Shown piece after piece: positions 17,547-27,531 of a stretch of DNA of 64,000 nt. This stretch comes from Gammaproteobacteria bacterium UBA2679 (GTDB lineage Bacteria; Pseudomonadota; Gammaproteobacteria; Pseudomonadales; Oleiphilaceae): positions 62,001-126,000 of the forward strand of contig DEMD01000004.1 of NCBI GenBank assembly GCA_002354735.1, in the 5' to 3' direction. The position numbers were made by a program, and so were the translations under genes. The notes beneath the pieces were generated by a model. The model saw only the letters and a list, made by a program, of their open reading frames with translations. It had not been told where the DNA came from and made no database searches. Numbering within the stretch: the stretch's first letter is position 1; the number at the start of each line of letters is the position of its first letter.

Positions 17547-18994
17547 ACCGTCTCCTGGAAGCGCTGCAAAAGGGCCATGGCAAAATCCTGCTGCGCCGTC
17601 GCCGGCATCAGCTGAATCGTTTCCACGATGAAAGCCTCACTCAGCAGCGATCGAGCGCTTTGTTCATCGATGCCGCGTGATTTACAGTAGAACACTGCAT
17701 TGGCGTCGAGCTGACCAATGGTCGCACCGTGCGCACATTTGACGTCATCAGCGTATATTTCCAGCTCGGGCTTCGTATTGACCTCGGCCTGCGGACTCAT
17801 CAGCAGATTGCGGTTGTTCATTTCTGCACGAGTCTTCTGGGCGTCGCGATGGATATGGATGCGACCGTTGAAAACCGCCTTGCCTTTGTCGCTGACAATG
17901 GTACGAACCTGTTCATCGCTTTCGCAGTGCGGCGCCATATGTTCGAGGGCTGTGTGATAGTCACAGCGACTGCTGCCATTGAGCAGCATGTGCGCGTTCA
18001 GTGCAGCATAGGCGCCAGGTGCAGTCAGCTCTACCGTGAGATCGTTCCGTGAAAGTGCACTGCCGGTAGTTCCCCCATTGAAGGCATAATTGGCGTGATC
18101 ACCGAGTTTGACGAAGGCGGCCGAGTAGAGGCAGTCCGTGACCCCAGCCGCTGTGAACTGATAATGCTGCAGTACGCTGTTGGCTTCGAGGCTTGCCTCG
18201 AGTACAGAGGTCGCAAACACCGGGGCAGACCCTGAATCAATCCGCACCTCGGTCAACTCGGCCTGGGCATCACGCGCGAGGCTGACCAGCACGCGGCTGT
18301 GCAACTTCGACGACAATGCTTCCTGATCGCCGCCTTTGTCGCCGTTAAGCAACAGAATTCTTGGTTTGACCACGCTGCTGCCAGTGGAGGCTGCTATCTG
18401 AATTTCGAGGCAGCTACTGAGAAGTGCCGCATTTGCAGATACGAAAGGGAAATAACCTTCCGGCACGCGATCGCCAAATTGTGCGAGTAGCCCGGGGGCC
18501 TCGCTCTGTGACTCGAGAGCCTGACCAGAAGTCTGGTTCAGCCGGAATGAAAGCAGTTGAGCGGCTTCATTGTCTCTACATTCGAGGCTTGCGCTGCCGG
18601 TATCCGAGAGATGTACCACCAGGTCCGCCTGATCGATCAGCGTCTGAAGTGCTTCAGCTTGTGGTGCGGTTTGCGCTTCACGACTACCGGGTTTGGGTTC
18701 AGCATTCGTCGTTGTACCATTGATTGCCGCAATCAGCGGCTGCACGCTGGTATAGCGCCAGGATTCAGTCTTGCGCGTGGGAAAGGGCGTTGTCTTCAGC
18801 GCCTGCACAGCATCCGTCTGAATCTGTCTGAAGCGTTCTCCCGCAGACGACCAGTCCTGCCCAGCGCTGCGAGAGATGGCCTCCTCGACCAGCCAGTCAC
18901 GAAGATCATCCGGCAAGCTGAGTGGCTGAGCCCGTCCGTCCGCGCTGCCGGTAACGAGTTCGGTCTGTGATGTCTGCGTGAGTTCGGCGCTCAT
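17543..18994 (-). CDS. sufD: Fe-S cluster assembly protein SufD
   Basis: A 483-residue scaffold subunit that forms the SufBC2D complex, helping iron entry. The C-terminal beta-helix core is recognisable: HAMLNGSSRCDYHTALEH-type segments, AVFNGRIHIHRDAQKTRAEMNNRNLLM (ending in SPQAEVNTKPELEIYADDVKCAHG) and the helix EQSARSLLSEAF. It is longer than E. coli SufD (423) through an N-terminal extension and an internal insertion. ATGA overlaps join it to sufC upstream and GTGA to sufS downstream. Confidence 0.95.
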   Translation of the reverse strand: MSAELTQTSQTELVTGSADGRAQPLSLPDDLRDWLVEEAISRSAGQDWSSAGERFRQIQTDAVQALKTTPFPTRKTESWRYTSVQPLIAAINGTTTNAEPKPGSREAQTAPQAEALQTLIDQADLVVHLSDTGSASLECRDNEAAQLLSFRLNQTSGQALESQSEAPGLLAQFGDRVPEGYFPFVSANAALLSSCLEIQIAASTGSSVVKPRILLLNGDKGGDQEALSSKLHSRVLVSLARDAQAELTEVRIDSGSAPVFATSVLEASLEANSVLQHYQFTAAGVTDCLYSAAFVKLGDHANYAFNGGTTGSALSRNDLTVELTAPGAYAALNAHMLLNGSSRCDYHTALEHMAPHCESDEQVRTIVSDKGKAVFNGRIHIHRDAQKTRAEMNNRNLLMSPQAEVNTKPELEIYADDVKCAHGATIGQLDANAVFYCKSRGIDEQSARSLLSEAFIVETIQLMPATAQQDFAMALLQRFQETV

Positions 18995-19755
18995 ATCGTT
19001 GCAGTCACCTCATCGTCGATGTTCAGCCAGCCGTAGCCTTTCTCTTCCAGTTCCAGCGCGAGATCCTTGCCGCCTGACTTGACGATACGGCCGTTGGCGA
19101 GCACGTGCACGTAGTCTGGCACGATGTACTTCAGCAGGCGTTGATAGTGTGTCACGAGGATGACCGAGCGGTCTTCTCGCTTGAGTGTGTTGACGCCAGT
19201 AGCCACAACCTGGAGGGCATCGATATCGAGACCGGAGTCGGTCTCATCCAGCAAGGCAAGCTTTGGTTCGAGCATCAGCATCTGGAAAATCTCATTACGC
19301 TTTTTCTCGCCGCCGCTGAAACCTTCGTTCACGCCGCGCTTGAGAAATTCAGGATCAAGATCCACCTTGCCGATCATCTGACGGGCCTGGCGCAGGAAGC
19401 CTGCAGCATCCAGCTCGGCTTCGCCACGGTGCTTGCGAATGCTGTTGAGCGAGGTTCGCAAAAACTGCAGGTTGCTCACGCCGGGAATTTCTACAGGATA
19501 CTGGAAGGCCAGGAAGATGCCTTCGCGGGCACGTTCCTCGGCAGCAAGTTCCAGCAGGTCTTTGCCCTGATAGGTCACGCTACCTGCGGTCACTTCATAA
19601 CCAGAGCGACCGGCAAGTACGTGACTCAGGGTGCTCTTTCCTGAGCCATTCGGGCCCATGATGGCATGCACTTCACCAGGCTTGACCTGGAGCGTGAGCC
19701 CCTTGAGTATTTCCTTTCCCTCGACCTGAACATAGAGGTCGTTGACTGACAACAT
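18991..19755 (-). CDS. sufC: Fe-S cluster assembly ATPase SufC
   Basis: A 254-residue ABC-type ATPase of the SufBC2D scaffold. Walker A is GPNGSGKST, the signature is FSGGEKKRNEI and Walker B is LALLDETDSGLD, all in the usual SufC form; the final histidine switch is in VTHYQRLL. ATG 19755 has AGGA about 8 bases upstream; an in-frame ATG at 19773 adds six residues and has less support. Its stop overlaps the sufD ATG. It starts 54 bases after sufB. Confidence 0.97.
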   Translation of the reverse strand: MLSVNDLYVQVEGKEILKGLTLQVKPGEVHAIMGPNGSGKSTLSHVLAGRSGYEVTAGSVTYQGKDLLELAAEERAREGIFLAFQYPVEIPGVSNLQFLRTSLNSIRKHRGEAELDAAGFLRQARQMIGKVDLDPEFLKRGVNEGFSGGEKKRNEIFQMLMLEPKLALLDETDSGLDIDALQVVATGVNTLKREDRSVILVTHYQRLLKYIVPDYVHVLANGRIVKSGGKDLALELEEKGYGWLNIDDEVTATI

Positions 19756-19809
19756 GGCAATATCCTGTATCAAAGCTGTGATTGATCAATTCTTCCTGCG
19801 CGACGTGGA

Positions 19810-21252
<1,443 letters not shown>

Positions 21253-21351
21253 TGTTGCTCCGCGCTGATCCTGAAGTATGTGTCCCCGGGGAGGGGTTGC
21301 TGAAAGCTTGACGGGTCTGGCTTGAATTCACTCATCGTCTCTATACTGCAA

Positions 21352-21393
21352 ATATTAAGGGAGCAGGGCTTTTAAATCAATACCAATATGGTA
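21352..21393 (-). promoter_or_regulatory. Candidate suf promoter with adjacent operator palindrome
   Basis: Read on the minus strand, TTGATT (21380-21375) and TAATAT (21357-21352) are 17 bases apart, a reasonable sigma-70 promoter for sufB. Directly upstream, at 21381-21393, is TACCA-ata-TGGTA, an inverted repeat with perfect 5-base arms. Its place between the two divergent genes fits binding by the Rrf2-family regulator encoded at 21475, which would then control both the suf operon and itself. Binding is an inference. Confidence 0.5.
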
Positions 21394-21474
21394 ATGTATA
21401 GCTGAATCCTGTATTTGAGGCACGACCGTGGCAGCAATGAAACACGCAGCAAACCATAGAGTGACAAGGCCTTG

Positions 21475-22005
21475 ATGCGTCTGGCGAAACTGGCCGATTA
21501 CGGGCTGGTCATAGCCGCGACACTTTCGCGTGCAGAAACCGCCCGGGCGGCGGAAGATCGGCTGACTGGTGGGTCTTCGGAGAAGCTGACCGAGTTGGTC
21601 AAGCTGGAGTGGGTGGCTGAACAGACCTCGTTGACGGTCGCGACTACCCGAAAGATCATGAAACTGCTGGTGGACGGCGGTATCGTCGTATCGGAGCGGG
21701 GCATGCGCGGAGGCTATCGCCTGGCCGCACCGCCGGATCAGATCAGTCTGGCCGATGTCCTCTCGGCCGTCGAAGGCGAAGTCGCACTGACCGACTGCTG
21801 TAGCGATAGCCGGCAGTGTGAGGTCATCAGTAACTGTAATGTGCAGCGTAACTGGTCGGTGATCAATGGCACCGTCAATTCGCTGTTTTCCGCCATTTCA
21901 CTCAAGGATATGTCCGGACAACTCACCCGCGAGGATGTTGTTGCCCGTGTCCAGAATGATCAAGCGGCGCCGGGTCGCATCGCCATGGTGCAGCTCGCCC
22001 GCTAG
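21475..22005 (+). CDS. Rrf2-family regulator of the SUF system
   Basis: A 176-residue, IscR-like winged-helix regulator. The N-terminal half is the DNA-binding domain (MRLAKLADYGLVIAATL, then GGIVVSERGMRGGYRLA). The C-terminal half has a cysteine cluster, DCCSDSRQCEVISNCNVQ, able to hold a Fe-S cluster. In this family cluster occupancy reports the cell's Fe-S status and adjusts suf expression. ATG 21475 follows AAGG; a TTG one codon earlier is less likely. It diverges from sufB across a 222-base gap with an operator-like palindrome. Confidence 0.9.
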   Translation: MRLAKLADYGLVIAATLSRAETARAAEDRLTGGSSEKLTELVKLEWVAEQTSLTVATTRKIMKLLVDGGIVVSERGMRGGYRLAAPPDQISLADVLSAVEGEVALTDCCSDSRQCEVISNCNVQRNWSVINGTVNSLFSAISLKDMSGQLTREDVVARVQNDQAAPGRIAMVQLAR

Positions 22006-22021
22006 TCGATCGACGCCCGAC

Positions 22022-22759
22022 TCAGATCGACGTGTTGTAAAGCGTACCGTGAATGGCGGGACCTGTGGGCTGGCCAGTAGTCGAGCCGCCCTCTGGCTCG
22101 AGGCTGATGCCGAAGGTTGCCGAGCGCAGGAGTTCCGCATCGAAGTCCTGTAACCGCTTACGGGTGGGTCTGTCGGCGGACTCAAGCAGGCCGAGGGAGT
22201 GCACGCCGGGGCCGAGCTGGTCTGACTTGATCCAGAGCTGATAGGTCTTGCCCGGAACCCCCTCCGCCTTCACAGGTTCAATCCTCAGCTGTCTCGTATC
22301 CAGGTCAACCGTCATGATGAAGGCAGGCTGTTGATCATCTTTCTGGAATACTGCGACATAGGGTGAGTCGTCAGCCGGGCGCGGTACCAGTGGCGTGTCG
22401 AGTAGCAAGGCCATCAGCAATCCTGCGGCAATACCAAATCCACCCACTGCTGCGGCGCGCCAGCGCGCAAGTCGCCTTCTCAGATCCCCAAGCTCGTCCG
22501 GTACCCTGGCTGAGGGAAGGCCATGTCGTGTCCCAGGTGAGCCGGAGCTTTCCAGCGCCTGTTCTATTCGTCGCCAGAGATCTTCGCTGGGCGTGACTTC
22601 GTCCACCTCGTCCAGCAGTGGACTCAGACGAATTTCCCAATCGATGATCAACGCATCCAGCTCCGGTTCACTGGCGCGCCGCAGATTGACCTGTTGACGG
22701 GTCTCATGATCAAGCGTGCCGACAACGTATTCGGCGGCAACGCGCTCGAGGTCGTTCAT
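22022..22759 (-). CDS. Anti-sigma factor, RskA/ChrR-like
   Basis: A 245-residue single-pass membrane protein. The cytoplasmic N-terminus (MNDLERVAAEYVVGTLD to PSEDLWRRIEQAL) is the sigma-binding part; a membrane helix covers about residues 102-120; the outer C-terminal domain has the RskA pattern (ILVTVDLDTRQL-like strand and GKTYQLWIKSDQLGPGVHSLGLL). Its ATG overlaps the stop of the sigma gene (ATGA), so they are coupled, as expected for a sigma/anti-sigma pair. I see no zinc-binding HxxxCxxC motif at the N-terminus. The signal sensed is unknown. Confidence 0.88.
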   Translation of the reverse strand: MNDLERVAAEYVVGTLDHETRQQVNLRRASEPELDALIIDWEIRLSPLLDEVDEVTPSEDLWRRIEQALESSGSPGTRHGLPSARVPDELGDLRRRLARWRAAAVGGFGIAAGLLMALLLDTPLVPRPADDSPYVAVFQKDDQQPAFIMTVDLDTRQLRIEPVKAEGVPGKTYQLWIKSDQLGPGVHSLGLLESADRPTRKRLQDFDAELLRSATFGISLEPEGGSTTGQPTGPAIHGTLYNTSI

Positions 22760-23310
22760 GCCAGCACCTCCGCCATGCAGGACCGAATCTGTTTGAGGCT
22801 TCGGTGCAGCCACACTTTTATGGTGCCGACCGGCTGGCTGAATCTTGCTGACAACGCCTCACGGGAAAAACCATCGAGGTAGGCCAGTTTCACCATCTCG
22901 GCCTGTTGGCCGCCCACGGTATCGATACAGCCTTGCAGCCGTCCGAGCGCCTGGCTCACTTCGGCCCGTCGATGCGGGGTGGAGGCGTTGGTGTCAGCGA
23001 TGCTTTCGAGCTCACTATTGTCATCTGCTTCAGGTGTCCGCTTCCTCACCTCGTCGAGCGCACGATTCCGGGCAATCGTTATCATCCAGGTCATGGGCGT
23101 GGCCTTGCCCGCTTCGAAGGTCTCGGCCTTGTTCCATATCCGAAGATAGACTTCCTGGAGAATCTCCTCCGTCAGCGACTCTCGCTTCATGATTCGCAGG
23201 ACCACGCCATACAACTTGCGGCTGGTAGCCTGATACAGGAGGTGAAAAGCGGCTCTGTCGGCTGCCGCAACGCGGGCCAGTAGGGCGGCCAGGGTGGTCG
23301 TGTCTGTCAT
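22756..23310 (-). CDS. ECF-type RNA polymerase sigma factor
   Basis: A 184-residue sigma factor with region 2 (LYGVVLRIMKRESLTEEILQEVYLRIWNKAE and MTWMITIARNRALDEVRKR, seen as consecutive pieces) and region 4 (MVKLAYLDGFSREALSARFSQPVGTIKVWLHRSLKQI in pieces). The reading frame stays open up to 23568, but the added 86 residues are of low complexity and unlike a sigma factor, so I put the start at ATG 23310; ATG 23364 is another option and none has a clear ribosome site. It is coupled to the anti-sigma gene. The family resembles SigK-type ECF factors paired with RskA. Confidence 0.85.
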   Translation of the reverse strand: MTDTTTLAALLARVAAADRAAFHLLYQATSRKLYGVVLRIMKRESLTEEILQEVYLRIWNKAETFEAGKATPMTWMITIARNRALDEVRKRTPEADDNSELESIADTNASTPHRRAEVSQALGRLQGCIDTVGGQQAEMVKLAYLDGFSREALSARFSQPVGTIKVWLHRSLKQIRSCMAEVLA

Positions 23311-23692
23311 CGAGGATAGCTGGGTCGGAGCTGATGTCGGTATTCCCGCAGAAGGTGAACTCATGGGCAGTGCGGTATCCGATAAAGCAGGTGGATCGGG
23401 GTTCGGGATGTACCGAACCAGGGCTGCCCGGCGATGTGAAGCGGACATTGCTGTTCGATCATAGCCTGATAATCTTGCAGGAGTCACGTCGGCATGGCGT
23501 GGTAGCGGGCTTACTGATGTTGGTATCGATCGTAGTGAACTCATCAATTGGTCCTGCGGACGACACATAGATGAGCCCAGTTACGGTGTAACAGGAGAAT
23601 AGTTTCAGCCATTTTGCTCAACCAGCGTTTGCCTTACGCTGCGATGCTGGCCAAACTGAAGCGAATTCGAGCAAGGTACGGACATTCTCATC
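23311..23692. other. Divergent gap between ECF sigma and GspF-like genes
   Basis: About 380 bases without a gene I trust. The sigma-factor frame stays open through 23568, so part of this may encode a longer N-terminus. An inverted repeat GTTAC-ggt-GTAAC lies at 23580-23592. Divergent promoters, including a possible self-regulated ECF promoter, would be expected here, but I could not recognise a -35/-10 pair with confidence. Confidence 0.35.
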
Positions 23693-24655
23693 ATGCAAAT
23701 TACCATGTGGTCGCAGAGCCTGCCGGGCAATCGCGCCCTCCTGTTTGCGGAAATCGCTGGCCGCCTCGCCAGGGGCTCAGGTTTTCCTGCCGTCTTCGAG
23801 GAAGTGCAGGCCGTGGTGCCGAGCTGTTATCACCGCGGCCTCAAAGCGCTTGCAGCAAGTGTGAGAGCGGCGCCCGAGAAGCCTTTGCTGACGCATTTGG
23901 AGTCTTCGGACTTTTTCGTCGAGTGGGAACTCAGATTCATTCGCTTCGGCCTGGCGAGCGGACGGGTGGTCGAAGTGTTTGCCCGGATTTGTGACCATCA
24001 CACCATATTGGCTACAGCCGGCCGCTCGCTATTCTTCGGCTTCTGGCTGCTCTGGCTAAGTGTGACGCTGCTGCTGCCGTTTATCCTGCTGATTCCCGGC
24101 GGCTCCGCCGCGGGCGATCATCTTATGGCGTTGGGCGTGCTTCACGCGGTGCTCCTGTTGCTCGGACTGCCGGTGTACACCTGGCTGGTTCGCTCGTGGA
24201 TCCGCCCGGATGCCCGAGTTTGGCGAGCGCTCAACTTCCTGCCACTTTTTCGTCAAACGCAGGGCTCGCGCAGTCTATACCACTACCTTCTCAATCTCGG
24301 ATTGTGTATTCAGGCTGGCCTTCATCTGAAGCGGGCGCTGAGCCTTTCTGCCGATGCCGAAAGCACGGCCGTGCTGAGGGAGAAGTACAAGTTGGTGAGC
24401 GCTGATGTCACCCTGGGGCATCCGCTATCGATAGCATTCCAGCGCAGCGGTGTATTGCAGGAAACCCTGTTGATGGTTGATGCCAGTCAATTGAAGAAGA
24501 GTAAGCTCTGGGAGCCAGGCGTGACTGATATCGTGAAGGCGTCCTATAGCGAGCTACTCAAGCGCACCAGGCCAGCTATTCTTGCGCTGGTAGCGGTGGG
24601 TGGCTTATCGCTGGTTACGGCTGGTCACTATCTCATCTATCAGATACTGCGTTGA
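23693..24655 (+). CDS. GspF-like (type II secretion F family) membrane protein, orphan
   Basis: A 320-residue protein with two helical cytoplasmic halves and three or four membrane segments: about 108-130 (LFFGFWLLWLSVTLLLPFILL), 144-165 and 298-318. The first half contains ELRFIRFGLASGRVVEVFARI, similar to the glycine motif of GspF/PilC platforms; the second half repeats the layout and ends in a membrane helix. It is shorter than GspF (about 400). No secretin, ATPase or pilin gene is nearby, so a secretion role is unproven. No good ribosome site is seen before ATG 23693. It may have become a stand-alone gene. Confidence 0.65.
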   Translation: MQITMWSQSLPGNRALLFAEIAGRLARGSGFPAVFEEVQAVVPSCYHRGLKALAASVRAAPEKPLLTHLESSDFFVEWELRFIRFGLASGRVVEVFARICDHHTILATAGRSLFFGFWLLWLSVTLLLPFILLIPGGSAAGDHLMALGVLHAVLLLLGLPVYTWLVRSWIRPDARVWRALNFLPLFRQTQGSRSLYHYLLNLGLCIQAGLHLKRALSLSADAESTAVLREKYKLVSADVTLGHPLSIAFQRSGVLQETLLMVDASQLKKSKLWEPGVTDIVKASYSELLKRTRPAILALVAVGGLSLVTAGHYLIYQILR

Positions 24656-24746
24656 ATTTACGGTAAAAACAGGATGAGGCTCACAGTTCTAAGGGGCGTT
24701 GGCATGACATTATAGGCATCATAATAATAAAACCACAGGACTCCAC

Positions 24747-25055
24747 ATGCGCATCTTCAACAAACTGCCGAAGCCTTTGTTCAGAAGACAGATCAATACG
24801 CTGGACAGTGGGTCGACCACAGGCCGCACACCATCTGCCGAACCTTTACCTGCTTTCCATCCACCACTACTGACCGAGATGCAGCCCATCCCGGGTAGCA
24901 CGCTCAAGCGTCTGCCGGTTACCGGAAAGCGGATGCGTCGCTCACGCAACTGGCAAAAACGCCTTGGGGATGTGAACCGCCTGCCTTGGGGTTGGCTGAC
25001 ATTGGGTATTGGGGTGGGCAGCTGTCTGATGTTTTTTCTGATGGCGGCTTCGTAA
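24747..25055 (+). CDS. Small hypothetical membrane protein
   Basis: A 102-residue protein I do not recognise. It has a basic, proline-rich N-terminal part of about 80 residues, including the arginine/lysine cluster KRMRRSRNWQKR, and one C-terminal membrane helix at about 81-101 (WGWLTLGIGVGSCLMFFLMA). The layout is that of a tail-anchored protein with a basic cytoplasmic domain. AGGA lies 7 bases before the ATG, which supports translation. It follows the GspF-like gene by 91 bases on the same strand. Confidence 0.6.
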   Translation: MRIFNKLPKPLFRRQINTLDSGSTTGRTPSAEPLPAFHPPLLTEMQPIPGSTLKRLPVTGKRMRRSRNWQKRLGDVNRLPWGWLTLGIGVGSCLMFFLMAAS

Positions 25056-25090
25056 ATCGGGTCTACCCGTACAGGCAGACCCGGATCGGC

Positions 25091-25579
25091 CTAGTGATGA
25101 TGGCCTGATTCGCCGTCGAAGCCGTGCGCATGCCCATGTGCTACTTCTTCTTCGGTCGCCGCTCGTTCACGCAGCACCTTGACCTTGAACTGGACGGTCT
25201 TGCCAGCATAGGGATGATTGGTGTCGACATCGACCATGCTGTGACCGACCTTGGTGATGGTCACAATTTTTTGGCCATCTTCCGTGCGTAGTGGAATGAC
25301 ATCGCCTACAGACAGCTTGCCGTATTGCTTGAAGTGCTTCTTCGACACGCGCTGCACCGAATCAGGCTGCAGTTCGCCAAAAGCTTCATTTGGTGCCAGC
25401 GTGATTTCGATATCATCACCCGCAGCCTTGCCGTCGAGCGCCTTCTCGAGCGCCGGCATGAGATTATTGTGACCGTGCAGGTAAACCATCGGCTCGCCAT
25501 CTTCAGTCTGGTCGAGCAGCTCACCTTCGCTATCAAGTATCTGGTAACTGACTTCCACGACGCTATTGTTGCTGATCAA
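25091..25579 (-). CDS. slyD: FKBP-type peptidyl-prolyl isomerase SlyD
   Basis: A 162-residue SlyD-type isomerase and chaperone. It has the FKBP core (VVEVSYQILDSEGELLDQT, PMVYLHGHNNLMPALEKAL), the insert-in-flap domain (FGELQPDSVQRVSK to VGDVIPL) and a histidine-rich tail (HGHAHGFDGESGHHH) that may bind nickel or other metals. TTG 25579 has AGGAG 7 bases upstream and begins exactly where homologues start; the frame is open further upstream, but without support. It follows the 25593-25898 gene by 13 bases. Confidence 0.9.
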   Translation of the reverse strand: MISNNSVVEVSYQILDSEGELLDQTEDGEPMVYLHGHNNLMPALEKALDGKAAGDDIEITLAPNEAFGELQPDSVQRVSKKHFKQYGKLSVGDVIPLRTEDGQKIVTITKVGHSMVDVDTNHPYAGKTVQFKVKVLRERAATEEEVAHGHAHGFDGESGHHH

Positions 25580-25592
25580 TTCGTATCTCCTG

Positions 25593-25898
25593 TCATTCGT
25601 AAGGTAGTGAAAAATCCAGCGGCACCGTGAGTTCGGTCTCGGCACCGAGCGGCTGCCCCACCATCTCATCGTAAGCCGAGTGATGAACGAGCCAGATATC
25701 CCGCAGTGGCAGGGTCTGGAACGCCTGTTTGACGCCCTGCAGACTCATGAAGCGCTGGACCTCGAGACCGTCACGGGAATAAAACCGGCTGGCGTTCGCC
25801 GTTCTGAACTCGACCGAATAAACGAAGTAACCATGGGAATGTACATTGACCCGTACGTTCGCTGGCAGGTTGGGCAACTCTCTGTCGGTGATCAACAT
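25593..25898 (-). CDS. Small protein resembling DUF6482
   Basis: A 101-residue protein of unknown function. It begins MLITDRELPNLPANVRVNVHSHG and carries SLQGVKQAFQTL and HHSAYDEMVGQP, which recall the DUF6482 pattern known from Pseudomonas relatives; this is a recollection of the pattern and not a search result. GGAG precedes ATG 25898 by 7 bases; the frame is open to 25991 but the added part looks non-coding. It is 13 bases before slyD and likely shares its transcript. Confidence 0.65.
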   Translation of the reverse strand: MLITDRELPNLPANVRVNVHSHGYFVYSVEFRTANASRFYSRDGLEVQRFMSLQGVKQAFQTLPLRDIWLVHHSAYDEMVGQPLGAETELTVPLDFSLPYE

Positions 25899-26017
25899 CG
25901 TGAGGCTCCGGGACGCTGGCGCTAGCCTGGTGGACCAGCCACCAGGCCGCTGACGTGCTGAAAGGCTGACAGGATGTGTTGGTCTGGTCAATTAAAAGTT
26001 CAGCAGGGCAGGGGCCC

Positions 26018-27316
26018 TCAGCCAAGGCGTCGGCGCTGAATGCCGAGACTGAAGTCATTGACCATATGACGACAAAAAGCGTTCAGGACCCCGAGCTGCT
26101 CTCGAGGCGGCTGGTCGCGAGCCAGCCGGCGAATCTGATGGTAGTACCATCCGGCCTGGCCCTGGTTGTTGATGGCACGTATGGCCGCCGATGAGCTGGC
26201 CGTGCCGAGAAAGCCCTTGCCAAGAACCAGCTGCTTCTCATGATCGGGCAATTGCTCGAGATGCCCGGTCAGTATGTCGTTGACGAGGTCAGGCGCGACG
26301 CAAAAGGGACGTGCGAGACCAATCATCGCCGTAGTTCCGGCTTCGATTGCAGAGACCATAGTGCTGACCTTGCGAAATCCGCCGGTAATCATCAACGGCA
26401 CCGTAGTGGCAGCCGCTATGGCTTCGGCATATTCAAGGAAGAAGGCCTCACGCCGGCGTGTGCTTTCGCGTTTCTCGCTGTCTCCACTGGTGTCCATGAA
26501 GACCAGGTTTTCATAGGTTCCGCCTGAAATTTCCAGCAGGTCCACGCCGTGCTGACCGAGCCAGGTAGCCACCTGCAGGCACTCTTCGAGGGTGAACCCG
26601 CCTTTCTGAAAGTCGGCCGAATTGAGCTTGACCGAGATAGGGAAGGTGGGATCGGTCTGTCGCCGTACTTCATCAACCGTTTCGAGGAGGAAGCGTGCAC
26701 GATTTGCCAGGGTACCCCCCCACTCATCCTGACGTCTGTTGGTAACGGGGGACAGGAACTGTGATCCGAGATAGCCGTGGGCAGAGTGGATCTGCACACC
26801 TGTGAAACCGGCTTCCTTCACCAGCGCGGCCGAGCGACCAAAGCGATGGATGACATTCTTGATATCAGCCACCGTCATTTCGCGTGGTTTGGCGAAATTA
26901 CCGAGCAGCTCGAGCTGCACGCCTGACGGGCTCAGTGGCTGGCTATTGACAATGCGGGAGCACTGTCGCCCCGGATGGTTGAGCTGGACCCAGAACTGAT
27001 TGCCAGCTTCTGTGCCTGCGGCTGCCCAGCGGCGGAACTGTTCGAGTTGCAGATCATTTTCCAGAACCGCATTGCCGCCACGCTCAAGATAGCGCCCATC
27101 GACCATGATATTGCCACTGAGCAGCAACCCGGCCCCACCACGCGACCAGCGTCTATACAACTTTTCCAGCGCTTCGCCCGGCACCCCGCGGGGGCTTGCG
27201 AGCCCTTCAGTCATGGCGGCCTTACAGAAGCGATTTGGTATGGTTGCGCCACAGGCAAGCGCGAGCGGCTGGGCCAGAACCCGAGGTTCGGGTAAAGAGT
27301 TTTCTGTAGTAACCAT
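26018..27316 (-). CDS. NADH:flavin oxidoreductase, Old Yellow Enzyme family
   Basis: A 432-residue FMN-dependent oxidoreductase. The OYE barrel is clear: IPNRFCKAAMTEGLAS near the FMN, WVQLNHPGRQCSR, and the catalytic His pair in GVQIHSAHGYLGSQFLSPVTNRR (seen in part), then RARFLLETVDEVR and LMITGGFRKV. There is no C-terminal FAD/NADH domain as in 2,4-dienoyl-CoA reductase, so it belongs to the single-domain class. Such enzymes reduce activated C=C bonds; the natural substrate is not predictable. GGAG is 12 bases before the ATG, a long spacing. Confidence 0.9.
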   Translation of the reverse strand: MVTTENSLPEPRVLAQPLALACGATIPNRFCKAAMTEGLASPRGVPGEALEKLYRRWSRGGAGLLLSGNIMVDGRYLERGGNAVLENDLQLEQFRRWAAAGTEAGNQFWVQLNHPGRQCSRIVNSQPLSPSGVQLELLGNFAKPREMTVADIKNVIHRFGRSAALVKEAGFTGVQIHSAHGYLGSQFLSPVTNRRQDEWGGTLANRARFLLETVDEVRRQTDPTFPISVKLNSADFQKGGFTLEECLQVATWLGQHGVDLLEISGGTYENLVFMDTSGDSEKRESTRRREAFFLEYAEAIAAATTVPLMITGGFRKVSTMVSAIEAGTTAMIGLARPFCVAPDLVNDILTGHLEQLPDHEKQLVLGKGFLGTASSSAAIRAINNQGQAGWYYHQIRRLARDQPPREQLGVLNAFCRHMVNDFSLGIQRRRLG

Positions 27317-27531
27317 GCAGGCTGAGCTCCATTATTATTGCTGTTGTCAGGTAGGGATGCCGGTGTAACTGACCGCGGGTCATTTTAGTATATCCCGACG
27401 TCCCGAGGGATGGGTAGCTCAAATGCTCGGTTCCATCGGTCATTAACTGAAAGCTGATGTGGCAAGGTCGGAAGCGGACTATAATCTGATTCAACAGCCC
27501 TCCGGGGGAACTCACTGGCAGATGTATTACC

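Noticed and set aside
24701..24735. TTGGCA-like promoter or sigma-54 site before the 102-residue gene
   Set aside because: The -10 match is poor and the sigma-54 -12 element is absent.
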